DNA of 64,000 nucleotides from Conus ventricosus (Eukaryota > Mollusca > Gastropoda > Neogastropoda > Conidae), in contig CM031612.1 of assembly GCA_018398815.1 (NCBI GenBank), positions 4,885,274 through 4,949,273 on the forward strand. The letters are read 5' to 3'. The notes under the pieces are model-generated. The model saw nothing but the letters and a program-made list of their open reading frames with translations. It made no database searches and had not been told where the DNA came from. The translations under genes and the position numbers were made by a program. Shown here one piece after another: positions 27,891-42,600 of the stretch. How positions within the stretch are numbered: position 1 is the first letter of the stretch; each line of letters starts with the position of its first letter.

Positions 27891-30877
27891 CACACACACA
27901 CATACATAATGTAGTTTTGAAAAGATCATTATCAATACTCTCATACATCTCATCAAAAACATTTTCAAATAAATGAACTTTCCAGTAACTGATTTATACA
28001 TCTCATCAAAAACATTTTCAAATAAATGAACTTTCCAGTAACTGATTTCACCATACTCTGTGTTGCTGCAAAATTTGAAATGGCTAATGACATTCTTCAA
28101 GTATTTCTAGAACTAACATATACCATGGCTAACTATATTTATAGCTGAGTCACCTTTGGAAAAATAACGATTATAAATTTCCCGCCTTGAAAGACAGACA
28201 AAAGCAGCCTTCAAAAGCACGCGTTTGTTATTTAAAGGGAAGTAAGCCTTTCACTCCCAACCATGGACATACCTGCAATTCAGGATCATGTGAAAAAAAA
28301 CCGGAAACCAGGAAACATATATGACAGGATACATGATATTTTTGGTTACTTTCATTACGAAGTGAATGGAATATTCAATAAACCGAAATCAAAACTTAAA
28401 TCGTTACAGGTTAAAGACAAACACCTGTCACACTGCAAGGTGTTGAAAATAACAATTAAAGGGAGGCAATGGGTAAGCTCCACGGCCTACAGTTCTGACA
28501 GTGTGAGGACCAAGGAGGCAACCCCCGTACCGTCATCTGCACCAGGGAGCGGATGATGCCGTTGGTGGTGTCCGGGCGGGTGCTGAAGAACAGCAGGCCT
28601 TCCTGCGACTGCACCAACACCTGGATGATGCGGCGCGTGGCCACGAAGATGGAGGCCTGGGAGGCGGTGGCCCCGGTGGCCAGCAGTACAAACAGGCACT
28701 CCAGCAGGCGACTGCACGCAGACAGTTACATCCGTACAGAGGAATCTCTCAATGGCAGAAACCCTTGAAAAAACGGTACTTCTTTACAGTAAGAAGCAGG
28801 TTTCTTTCTTCTTTTTTTTAAAAAAAAACTGACAATATTATCAAAGTGTCCTCATCCAGAGGGCACCACCGTGTTTGTTCAACAACAATCCCCTTGAATT
28901 TGCAGACACCTGTGACTTCAGCATAAACTTAGTAGCCTACAGTGGAAATCGAAACTGAGATTACCATGACAGCAGGGTACGAAGGGTCACACAATTCGAG
29001 ACTTTTCTTTAGCTATGTTGATGAGGTGGGTGAGATGATGATGAAGATGAAGCATTCCAATTCTATTCTGGTCTGAGACTGAATGACATGGCTGCCCTCT
29101 TCACCGACTTCTGTAACACACCCTGGCATCAACCAGGCCAGAGAGAAACTGACACGTGCAGTATTCCTCAGGCAGTTTGAACATTATTATTCGTCAGGCA
29201 GTTTGAGCAACAGTCTCAAGAGCACAACAGTGAAGTGAAAGAAATTTGACTGAGTGGTTCCAGTCTTCCTAACTGTAAATCTTATTAACATACAGTCTTT
29301 GATGAGAGACCAAACCAGTGCAGACTAACAGGCTGGCAAATTATAAATGGACAAAAATACACTGCCAGGCAGTGAAAAAAAAAAAAAAGACAACAAACAG
29401 CTGCACGAATGGCACCAAGATACCCACCAATGATAAGCCAGTCGGAACAATGAAGGATAGATTTCGGCTGGTTTGACGGCAGATTTTTCCGACAAGGACT
29501 TCACTGGAAGCAAGCTTTTGGGTTGATTCTGTGCAAAGAGGAAAGAAAAAAAAATCAATCAGGAAAATAACAGAAAAACCATCTGCAGCAACAATGAAAT
29601 AGTCATAGTCAGTACCCTCCCACACCATTCCCCCCCCCCCCCCCTCCCAATTCAGAAAAAAACAGCAATCCACTGGCAAACAAGAAAATAAGTGTGAAAA
29701 CCAATAACAAAAATAGCTAATACAGAATAATCAAAGCAAGTGTATTCAGAGGTATACAACTATTGTGAACTGGCAAGAATACAGGAAAGGGCAATGTATA
29801 CGATATTGGAAAAAAAAAATCAGCTCTCAGATTCTTTTTACTGATGTCCTCAGCGGCACTGTAACCAATGGAGGATTCATCTTCTGTGTCAAAACAAAGG
29901 ATTCCAAGAACTCTTCATCAATGTCAGCCATGTTGTCCAAGGACTTCCAGAATTTCAACCTCTGTGTTTATGCGACTTCTCTGTCATCTGCTACTATGCC
30001 TGCTTTTCAAAAACTATTAAGAATCGTGGCCTGCTATGAATTTTTTTTCTTTTTGCATTGGGAAAATCTGCCATGCCACTATCAGGGCCTTTGATTTAAA
30101 CGGCTCTACAGTTGCCCTCATGATGAACAGACTGACAGCCTTACATTTGAAATCTGGGTCGTAGTCTAAGTCTTGGCTTCCTGACTTTGGCATTTTTTGC
30201 TTGGTCGTGTGGTGTTGACTAATATTCAGCCATTGGTCATGCTTGAATCATTCTTTCTGAGAAAAGTAGTGATACTTAAGTTCTGCATACATTTGTTCCA
30301 AGTTTGTCTGATCGACCGCAGATCAAGAAAAGATAAGTCTACGGTGAGCTCAGGAAAGACACTGAAACGTCCCTAAACAGGCTGCTGCTAGTGTTGTAGC
30401 TGCAGAGGTTATAGTTTGGGGAAACAAATCACAGCTCACAGTCCCAAATGTATAATTCGCTTATAAAACAAGAGAACTTTTACAAAATCAAGCATTTTCT
30501 TCAGTTCTAACAAACATGCTTACACATGTTGATGTTCATGAGCAGATTATGTATGCCTGATCATTTCTGTTCATGAGAACACATGTGTGAAAGTCTTTAG
30601 TTCCAGCACACAATCTCATGAATCCATAAAGAAAATATTATACACACCCTGATGATGGAGTGAATTTGCCTAGGCAGACTGTTAGATATACACACCCTGA
30701 TGACGGAGTGAATTTGCCTAGGCAGACTGTTAGATATACACACCCTGATGACGGAGTGAATTTGCCTAGGCAGACTGTTAAACATGTGAATTCAGTTGAA
30801 AGCACAAGACGCACCTGATGATTTGAATGATGTGCATCCAAGCACACCCTTAACATAGACAAATGAATGCAGAACAT

Positions 30878-30909
<32 letters not shown>

Positions 30910-31293
30910 TGCACACACACACATCCATGGGTGAAACCTGGGAAAATTGAAAATCCTGAAAGGTGGGGGTCCAGGGGCCGGGAGGCCCCCTGGCGGGGTA
31001 AAGGGGCAGAGCCCCTTGTCGGGGGTCAGGGGGCGAAGCCCCTGAAGCTAAAGCATTTTTACATTTTCGTTATTAAAAATCAGACCATTTTGAGGTACTT
31101 TCAGCATGTTTTTATAAGTGAAATAAGACTAATGTTGTGTCCCAGAGTAACTTATGCTGCTCCCCCCCCCCAAAAAAAAATAAATAAATGAAAAGAAAAC
31201 TTGTGAATCATAAAGAATAATAAAAATCACTAAACCAGCATAATTTTGTATGTTATGCAGAATTTACTTACAGACTGGTGCATTACTTGTCCA

Positions 31294-31358
<65 letters not shown>

Positions 31359-31546
31359 ATCTTTAATACCCAAGGATGAAGATTTTAGGCCAAAGCCTAG
31401 TCTTACAATCTGTCCTTGTCAATACATTATTTCAGCACATATCATTCATACAGACAATTCAACATAGCAACATGATAAGAGAGAGAGAGAGAGACCTACT
31501 CGTTTTTGAGTGAACCAGTATTTTAGGAAGAAGAAGAAGAAGAAGA

Positions 31547-31608
<62 letters not shown>

Positions 31609-32497
31609 CGAGCGTTGCCTACCTTTGCATTTTCCTGGTGTTTCTTGTATTTGACATGCTTTTTGAGTGCCGTTATGCCAGAGCTTCCATACTTGATGTC
31701 CTGCTAGCAGACGATGCACCGGGCAACGCCAGCAGCTGTGGTTTTGCGGTGACCAAGTCAGAAATGTGTCGCCCTTTCCCATTTTCGCCATCATTGTCCG
31801 GACCTCTTTCGTCCAGCCATCGCCAAGACCATTTGTTGGGGACAGAAGCATCGATCAGCGACGTGTCTTCATTCACAGCCACAAACGGCATCATGCTCAA
31901 AGAAGACAATGAAGTGCAGCAGATTCAGACTAGATCTAGGTCGACGGGATCGTTCCGACGTGAAGAAGATCGTTGCGACGTGAAGACGTGCGACGTGAAC
32001 ACGCTGTAGGCTATCGTGAAAATGGCGCAAATCGGAAGACAAGTTTTGCAACAACTTGGACGGCGCATGCGCGGGTTGTTCAAGAACGCAGCTTCACCGA
32101 AAACTACCCAAAAAAGGAAAATCGACCACAACGAACGCCGATGTCCGGATTTCCGGACAAACGACCAATACGAAATCCGGATTCCGGATTTTCCGGACGT
32201 GTGGTTTCACCCATGCACATCATAAACATATCTACAAACACACACACACACACATCATAAACATATCTACACACACACACACACACCATACACACATACA
32301 CACCTACAAACACACACACACACACAGAGATAAGATAATGTTGCTTATAGCCCAGCCGACCGCAGAGGGCCACATCAGGGCTGACACACACAGAGAAAGA
32401 CAACACACACACACACACACATACACATACAAACACACATACGTACACATACACACACACACACTCACTCTCTCTCACACACACACCACACACGTAC

Positions 32498-32530
<33 letters not shown>

Positions 32531-32561
32531 AAACACACACACACACACAGAGACACTCACA

Positions 32562-32613
<52 letters not shown>

Positions 32614-33778
32614 TCACTGACACACACACACACACACAGACAGACACACACACACAGACACACACACACACACAGACAGACAGACAGACACACACACACA
32701 CAGACACACAGAGAGAGACACACACACACACACACACACACAGGGTTCACTCACAATGAGTGGTGAGGCAGGACCAGAGGCGGTAGATTTCCTCCAGGCA
32801 GGCCACATGGTGTCCACGTCCTCCTCCTCCACAGGGAGGTTACTCACCGGCTGCTCCATCTCCCCTCCCCATCCTCACCCCCTGCCATCCCCTTGCTGCC
32901 CCCCTCTTCCTCCTCCACCGAGGGCAGGCTGTCCAGAACACTGCCCACACAGAGACAAACAGCTGGTTCAATCACACTGCCTGACCAGGGCTGTGATTGC
33001 CCCACACAGAGGAACACAGCTGGCTCAATCACACTCCCTGACCAGGGCTGTGATTGTTGTCATCTCTCAGTACTCTTTCCTCTCAAGGCAAAAACCACAT
33101 ACAATCAAGCGGAATCTCAGTGCTCTTTCTTCTAAAGGGCAAAAACCACATACAATCAAGCGGAATCTCAGTGCTCTTTCCTCTCAAGGCAAAAACCACA
33201 TACAATCAAGCGGAATCTCAGTGCTCTTTCCTCTCAAGCAAAAACCACATACAATCAAGCGGAATCTCAGTGCTCTTTCTTCTAAAGGCAAAAACCACAT
33301 ACAATCAAGCGGAATCGCAGTGCTCTTTCTTCTCAAGGCAAAAACCACATACGATCAAGCGGAATCTCAGTGCTCTTTCTTCTCAAGGCAAAAACCACAT
33401 ACGATCAAGGGGAATCTCAGTGCTCTTTCTTCTCAAGGCAAAAACCACATATAATCAACGGAATCTCAGTGCTCTTCTTCTCAAGGCAAAAACCACATAC
33501 AATCAAGCGGAGAAATCTCAGTACTCTTTCTTCTCAAGGCAAAAACTACATACAATCAAGCGGAATCTCAGTCCTCTTTCCTCTCAAGGCAAAAACCACA
33601 TACAATCAAGCGAATATGATCATTGCACCAACAGTGAGCGGAAGGGTCTGCAGATTAGTTTGGGAAGTTCTAAAAACAGTTACGAAGTCAGAACATTAAC
33701 AATGAAATCTGCACAGTTTGTGTTGTCATAATAATGTGACACAGACAGAGTGACTGGAAAGAAAGAACCGAGAGTTGG

Positions 33779-33823
<45 letters not shown>

Positions 33824-36800
33824 GACAAACATGCTAAGAGAAAACCAACCTCCGCCCAAAACAAACAAACAATGGAACTGTGAACTCAAAACAAGACGCG
33901 AGCATCGGCATTCACTGTTGCATGTTCTGATTTTCTTTTTTTTTTTCTTTTTTTTTTTCCCCTGCTAAATCCAGAGGATGCTAGTGCGTCATTCTTGAAC
34001 AAAATACCCGAAAAGAAACAGAAACAGGAAATAAAATCATACGTAATTTTCTTTTCTTTATTTTGAGAGAGAGAGAAGAGTGTGTGTGTGTGTTATGATG
34101 AGATGAAGTCAGTGTTGTGGAGTGGTCAGTGCATGCACAGGTGCACAGGGTGACTACTGAAAAAGAAACACTGACTGGTCGATGGCGGCTCTCAGCTTCA
34201 TGAAGGTCTCGTAGGTGTGGGCTTTACGCAGCAGGGCGTTCATCCCCATCATCACCTGGGCCAACTGAAACACCAACACCAAACTGTGCAATCACACACC
34301 ATAACTGACGGAAAGTTCAACCGTTTTAAGCCGAGGAACACAGCAATACCAGCACAACGTAAAAGACTGAAAGGAAGAACATTTCACACTGCTGAACACA
34401 GCAATACCAGCACACAATAAAAGACTGAAAGGAAGAACATTTGACACTGCTGAACACAGCAATACCAGCACACAATAAAAGACTGAAAGGAAGAACATTT
34501 CACACTGCTGAACACTGCAATACCAGCACAACGTAAAAGACTGAAAGGAAGAACATTTCACACTGCTGAACACTGCAATACCAGCACAACGTAAAAGACT
34601 GAAAGGAAGAACATTTCACACTGCTGAACACAGCAATACCAGCACAACGTAAAAGACTGAAAGGAAGAACATTTCACACTGCTGAACACTGCAATACCAG
34701 CACAACGTAAAAGACTGAAAGGAAGAACATTTCACACTGCTGAACACAGCAATACCAGCACAACGTAAAAGACTGAAAGGAAGAACATTTCACACTGCTG
34801 AACACTGCAATACCAGCACAATGTAAAAGACTGAAAGGAAGAACATTTCACACTGCTGAACACAGCAATACCAGCACACAATAAAAGACGAAAGGAAGAA
34901 CATTTGACACTGCTGAACACAGCAATACCAGCACACAATAAAAGACTGAAAGGAAGAACATTTCACACTGCTGAACACTGCAATACCAGCACACAATAAA
35001 AGACTGAAAGGAAGAACATTTCACACTGCTGAACACTGCAATACCAGCACACAATAAAAGACTGAAAGGAAGAACATTTGACACTGCTGAACACAGCAAT
35101 ACCAGCACAACGTAAAAGACTGAAAGGAAGAACATTTCACACTGCTGAACACAGCAATACCAGCACAACGTAAAAGACTGAAAGGAAGAACATTTCACAC
35201 TGCTGAACACTGCAATACCAGCACAACGTAAAAGACTGAAAGGAAGAACATTTCACACTGCTGAACACTGCAATACCAGCACAACGTAAAAGACTGAAAG
35301 GAAGAACATTTCACACTGCTGAACACTGCAATACCAGCACAACGTAAAAGACTGAAAGGAAGAACATTTCACACTGCTGAACACAGCAATACCACAAAGG
35401 AATGACTAAAGATGAACACAGATTAAAGTATTCTTAGTTCATGAATAATTCATCTCCACTGATTTAGGCTAACAAACACTACAAAAGGACTAATTTCATA
35501 AAGAACATCTAATGAACAGGAGACAAACAATAGATACTACTGATGAGCTACTTCAGATAGGACATCTAATCAACAGGAGACAAACAACAGATACTACTGA
35601 AGAGCTACTTCAGATAGGACATCTAAGGAACAGGAGACAAACAACATATACTACTGAAGAGCTACTTCAGATAGGACATCTAAGGAACAGGAGACAAACA
35701 ACATATACTACTGAAGAGCTACTTCAGATAGGACATCTAATCAACAGGCCACAAAGGGTCAGCGCACTTCATTTTCCAAGGACATATCCTGTCCAGCTCC
35801 TTACTCTTCTACTGATTTCATGTTAAGTCTTCTTTGGTTTGTAGTAAGAACCTAAGTTACTTTACTTGTTCAGTTATGACTTTAGATTTGTGTCTTTTTC
35901 TCTCTCACCTTTTCCATCTCTTTTCTTCTTTTTATTTTTTCTCTAAAAACGTTTTCTCATATTCTGTGTCCTCCCAGCAGCTATCCTGTGGCACTAATCC
36001 CAATTCCTCCCCACTCCAGTCACATCACGGTTCATCCAGTTGAAGTCCCAACCCCAGCAGAACACAAGGGAGTCTATCAACACAGACCAAGCCAACGCAC
36101 CAGAGTAGACATTGCATCGCCACTGATCGGCTTTCTTCATCGTCTGACCTGACCCGTGTTTCCAACCAGCTTCCCCCCCCCCCCCCCCCCCCCCCCCCCC
36201 TGTACTGACCTGCTTGTTGCTCATGAGCTGGACGACCCTGTGGTAGGCGGAGAGCTTGTCCTTCACCTTGGCCTGGGTCTGCTGGGGGTGGGAGCCCAGG
36301 AACCAGCGCACACCGTTGGCAAACCGCAGGATGCGTCCAGCGCCTTCAGGATCAGCAGGCGGATGCTGAACGCCATGAACTTGGACTCCAGCAGGTCGAT
36401 CAGCTTGGACTGCACGCCCGCAGCCTGGCACAGAAACACCTTGGGGTTGATCAGGAGTCTCTGCTCCACTACCACAAAGTGTCTAAGTGCAGTGTTTGTT
36501 GGAAACACCTTGGGGCTGAATATGAGTCTCTGCTCCACTACAGCAAGTGTGTGAGTGCAGCGTTTGTTGGAAACACCTTGGGGCTGAATATGAGTCTCTG
36601 CTCCACTACAGCAAGTGTGTGAGTGCAGTGTTTGTTGGAAACACCTTGGGGCTGAATATGAGTCGCTGCTCCACTACCAGCAAGTGTGTGAGTGCAGTGT
36701 TTGTTGGAAACACCTTGGGGCTGAATATGAGTTGCTGCTCCACTACCAGCAAGTGTGTGAGTGCAGCGTTTGTTGGAAACACCTTGGGGTAGCTTGTAAG

Positions 36801-39617
36801 TTTCCGTTCCACTGCCAGCAGGTGCCTACAGCTTTTGAATCTGACAGATATGTTCATGCAGGAAAATCAGGTGAAGTGCTCAAGGTAAGGATCTGCACTT
36901 GCTTTGCGGGTGAAAGATGCTTTGTTTAGTCAGTATTTGGAAGAAAACTTTTTTGATGAGCATGCTACATGATGGGCTTGAGAATAACACATACACCTTT
37001 GGTTATCATGGCAGGACAACAATCTGTATGTTTCTTCAGCAGATGTCATGTTATGGAGAAAATGAAGGAAGTAAGGAAACTGAGTGAACGATATTGAACG
37101 ATACTGACTGGATGACACGGGAAACGACTGAATGAAGCACCAGCTGGCAGCTCTTCAGTCGGCACTACCCGGGTAGGCAGCCCGTTGTGTAAATGAGTGT
37201 GGATTGTAAAGCGCTTAGAGTTTCATCTCTAGCCGAGAATAGGCGCTATAAAAGTATTCATAATAATGATAATAATAATAATAATAATAATAATGGGTGT
37301 CATAATCAAGCTTTTATCTCTTAACACTTTTTTCAACGAATCATCAAGCAAAAACTACAAACACACACACTGAATGTTAAACACCTGGCACGACTGCACC
37401 GTGGTGCCACTGTCTGATAACAGGGTTCCATCCCAAATCTTTCACAGTAAAAGATGATCTGTTTTTTCCTCACCTTTTTTGCCTTTGAGAGATTCCATAT
37501 TAAGTCATGGTGGGACAACCCACCAGGGGAGCCATCACACTGCTGCTACGTCACTTCAGTGGTATTCAGTGGTGCATCTTCTGACCCTACATGCCCAGGA
37601 TCCGCCTACAAAGCCCCCGACAGACGGCACTGCTGTTGCGTCACTTCAGTGGTGTTCAGTGGTGCATCTTCTTACCCCACATGCCCAGGATCCACCTACA
37701 AAGCCCCCGACAGACGGCACTGCTGTTGCGTCACTCCAGTGGTGTTTAGTGGTGCATCTTCTTACCCCACATGCCCAGGATCCACCTACAAAGCCCTCTA
37801 CTGATGGCACTGCTCAGTCACAGAGCCAGCGTCAGACAGTGTATCCCTCCAGACACCCTCACCATGGCCATGGCCAGGAGAGTGACCCTGAGGTCACCCC
37901 AGACAGTGTATCCCTCCAGACACCCTCACCATGGCCATGGCCAGGAGAATGACCCTGAGGTCACTACAGACAGTGTATCCCTCCAGACACCCTCATCATG
38001 GCCATGGCCAGGAGAGTGACCCTGAGGTCACCCCAGACAGTGTATCCCTCCAGACACCCTCACCATGGCCATGGCCAGGAGAGTGACCCTGAGGTCACCA
38101 CAGACAGTGTATCCCTCCAGACACCCTCACCATGGCCATGGCCAGGAGAGTGACCCTGAGGTCACCCCAGACAGTGTATCCCTCCAGACACCCTCACCAT
38201 GGCCATGGCCAGGAGAGTGACCCTGAGGTCACCCCAGACAGTGTATCCCTCCAGACACCCTCACCATGGCCATGGCCAGAGAGTGACCCTGCGGTCACCC
38301 CAGACAGTGTATCCCTCCAGACACCCTCATCATGGCCATGGCCAGGAGAGTGACCCTGAGGTCACCACAGACAGTGTGTCCCTCCAGACACCCTCATCAT
38401 GGCCATGGCCAGGAGAGTGACCCTGAGGTCACCCCAGACAGTGTATCCCTCCAGACACCCTCACCATGGCCATGGCCAGGAGAGTGACCCTGCGGTCACC
38501 CCAGACAGTGTATCCCTCCAGACACCCTCACCATGGCCATGGCCAGGAGAGTGACCCTGAGGTTACCCCAAGGCCAGGGCACAAAGGACCTAAGAGTTAG
38601 ACAGTTTTCCTGTTTCTCTCAATGACGATCAGTAAGAGTGAGAATGAACATCCATTTACAGAGTTCCCTTCTGGTTAGAAGCTGCGTGACAGGACTGCAC
38701 TCTATATACTGCTTTCAAACAGTATTCTAGCCTCAACCAGGCTCGAGACACAGTCACTGGCAGTGCTGGTTAGGAAGTTGGTGCAAGACTCACAGAGAAA
38801 TATCACTGTGGGAGACACACTCCAGTCACCTTATCCGAGCCAGCTAGCAGTACTTTCACTTGTGGGCGAAAGCTTGCCGAGACCGAAACATCCTGTGAAG
38901 TAATCCATCTCATGGAAACTGAACCCACACAGCGTCCCAGGCTGCAAGCCCGCCTTGTTGACTACAGGGACTCCCTTCCACCCCTCTCCAACATCATAGG
39001 ATTCCCATCCAGTCTCCATCATTAGGACAGGCAGGTTGGCCCACTTCTTCCTCATCCATCCCCCCTCCTCCTCACCCATCCACCCCCCTCATCTCCCTCC
39101 ACCCATCCTCTTGTCTTTGTTCAGCGCTCACTCACCACCAGGACCATGGAGACGGAGGGCTCGCAGGCGAGGAGGGCGGTGGCCAGGTGGATGCCCATCT
39201 TGAGGTGGCGCACCTTGAAGTGGCCTCAGGCTGCTGCATGGCCTTCTCCTCGCTCAGCCCCTCCAGGTCCAGTCCCGCAGCGTGTCCAGCACCCCTGAGG
39301 CACCGCACAGCCCTCGTCAGTGGTGTGTGTGTGTGTGTGTGTGTGTGGGGGGGGGGGGGGAACAGTGACTTGTCAGTGCAGTTCTCAGTGATTGGCATGT
39401 GTTTGAGAAGTGGTGGGTGGTGTGGTGGTGGTGGTGGTGGTGGTGAAGGGTGGACGGAGGGTGATGGGGTGTGCGTGTTGAGTGTTGGCACTTGTTTTCC
39501 AATTCATTCCACACAAAAAAAGCTTTGAATTTTCAGTGTTACAGTGCACTCATCTCTGGTTAAATTCTGAGGCATGCACAACATAATTATGATCATAGCT
39601 GCCTCGTTATCTTATCG

Positions 39618-39668
<51 letters not shown>

Positions 39669-42600
39669 CGCGGCATGTGCGTGTGCGTGTGTATATATGA
39701 GCACACACATGTGTAAGTAAACATGCAATGTTTTATACATAAATAATTTCATACATTTATCAACCTCGATCTCTTTCCAAGAAAGGATAATAGTATGTAG
39801 ACTATGATGAGCAAATCTACCGACTGTTCACACAATTGCAGGCACTCAAAAAAGTGCAAAATCAAGGCTTCTATCTCACCCTCGTTCTTTTTCAGCTACA
39901 CTTAAGCGTTCACACACAAGCGCTTAAAGCGTATACTGAGCTACAAACAATCCTTTCAAAAGATGCATTTTGTGCCTCATTCTTCTCTTGATTGGGATGT
40001 CCCCCTGCACTGGTTTGAGAGACTTGTACATGTGAAAGAAGGCTTCAGTGTTTCTTACGTTTCTTCTTGTCGACATGGAGAAGATAGGACAGGCCTTTGT
40101 TCAACAACGGTGCCACTGCTTCCAAGGCGCTGACCCATCTGTGTCACAAACAAAGGGAAACATACCACACACATATACACTGATACATGGTCATCGAACA
40201 CATGGCATACACTGACAATCATGTCATCAGAAACACACACACAAAATTTTTGATGTGAAAAACTATCCTCTTCAGATTCCAGCAGTCTGGCCGTTTCCTC
40301 GTCCTACAGTCTGGCCGTTTCCTCGTCCTACAGTCTGGCCGTTTCCTCATCCTACAGTCTGGCCGTTTCCTCGTCCTACAGTCTGGCCGTTTCCTCGTCC
40401 TACAGTCTGGCCGTTTCCTCGTCCTACAGTCTGGCCGTTTCCTCGTCCTACATCCAGCTGCAAAGTGAGGTGACAGCAGACGGAAATCTTAAACAAAGTT
40501 GAAAATTCATTTACAAGGCTCCGCCAAAAAACGTAGACAAATGAATCACAAGAAAAAACAACGCTTTTCAACCTCTTAGGTCTTCTGCAGGCAAGATACA
40601 CAACACTCAAGACAACCAAAATTCAACGCCCATCTTGCGGCGAGTTGGATGAAGGTCAGTGATTGCTCGTTCATTTTTGTTGTCCTGAGTGTTTTGTACC
40701 TTGCCTGAAGAAGACCTAAGAGATCGAAATGTGTCGTGTTTAGTATTGTGACTTGTTTGTCTACGTTTTTCGGCGGAGCCTTTTCAATAATTTTTCAAAC
40801 TTCCTACATCCAGTTACTATGCTAGAATCGGACATTTTACGCCGACATCATACTTAAATAAAAAGGTGATGTTTCACTCATTTGTACCAATGTTCAGTGG
40901 TCAGCCCCCAGAGCACAGCTCTTTGTATCATCAGGAAGAGGTGTACCTGATGAAGCCCAGTGTATGTTTGATTACCGCAGGTACCACTGATTGATTTTGA
41001 CTCCGCAGCAGTGCACAGTCTCCTGTCATGGACTGCTGGAGCTGAGAATGCAACAGGATGACCTGGGGGGTGGGGGTGGGGCTCTGTTGGGTGGGGGAGG
41101 GGGGGGGCTGGGCTGAGTGGTGTGCGGTACCTTGAAAACCTCTCAGGTACACATTTTTGGTTCCAAGCTGAAGAACTTCTTTTCTCTCTACAACATGTCT
41201 ACCTATTCAAGTACCTATAATACATCCCATCTCTATACACACCCATTGCATTCAGCCATCTTTCCCGACTATTTCTGATCTCAGTTTACTTTTTTCCTTG
41301 CTGACAAAAAAAAACCAACAACCCAAGTCACTCTCTTGCAGCCTTACTTTTCAGTGTGTTCGGCTTTGGCAAACTGTTCCAGGATGGCCAAGAGACCCTG
41401 GGCTTCTGCCGGTCGCTGCTTCTCCTCCTCTGACAGCTGGCTGTACTGGCTCACCTCCACCTCATAGGCTGTCATGGAGGGTCCCGGAACATCTGGCGCG
41501 CAACAGTCATCCACAACATCAACACGTAACTCATTCAACACAGAAATGAAACCTAACAAGTTTTACATGTGAACAGGTGTGATGGAACCACACAAATATG
41601 AGCTGATGAAAAAAACACCCATGCAATCAAAATGAATTCATTTAGTAACCACGTATAATCTAAACATTTGTACAGTTGGAACATGTTTGAAAAGAGTGTG
41701 ACATCATGAACCAACAATGCTTACGGAAACTATTCAATACTGAACAAGTACGTGGAACAGGAACAAAACATTTGGGGGCATGGAGGATTATCTAAAAAAA
41801 AAACACCTAAACATTGAAAACCACACAAACAGACAATACATGTAGCAGTGAACAAAGTGTAGTTTGTTGTAACCGAATAGCTGAACAGTGAAATGAAAAG
41901 CAACTTAAGGGTAAAATTAACATTTAACAATCTGACTTTTTATTGTTTTATTTTTGTGGAATCTGGAAATGCTTTCCTGTTCAGCTTAATGAATCAGGAA
42001 TACGTCTCTGGAGGATGTTTTTCCCCCTCTGGTTTTCCAGTGTCATTTCCCCCATTTGAAAACACCAATTATGTCCAAAATTTAATCATTCAAACTGCAG
42101 TTTGAAAACAGACTGGATAAACTGCCAGCCCTCCACAAATCAGCTCCGTCACTGTACTGTAGTTGTAGTTTAAATGCACATGATGCTTAAAAAAATTTAA
42201 GCAGCAGAGCTTTGACAATTTCTAAGTCTAAAGAATCCTATCTCTCACACCCATATAAAAGAACAGGAAAAGTCACTGACATGGTCGTAAATTAATCAGC
42301 GTTTCGGTCGCAAAAGACATGACAAAGTTTCAGAAAGGAAAAAGTGGAAATCATGACAATAGAAAAACAGATGTAAACTGGTCTTTTCTGTGTGTGTGGA
42401 TGGTTCAGAGAGAACATCAAATTTCCTTTGGAGCCAGATGCTTCTTTCAAAACCAGGACACACCCATTACCATCCCCTTTATTTATTATCTTTATCAGTT
42501 CTCTATCTTCTTTATCTTTACAACGGCAGTTCCACTTTGCTCCTTGTTCTTTTAAAGATTTTGTGCAGGCAATGTAGATTTCACAAGGTGATATACTATC

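Noticed and set aside
31459..31851. 130-codon minus-strand gene
   Set aside because: It is one frame through a decayed BED-finger exon of hAT-like element 2 followed by GA microsatellite translated as Ser/Leu. The zinc-finger residues are spread over two frames and interrupted by a stop.
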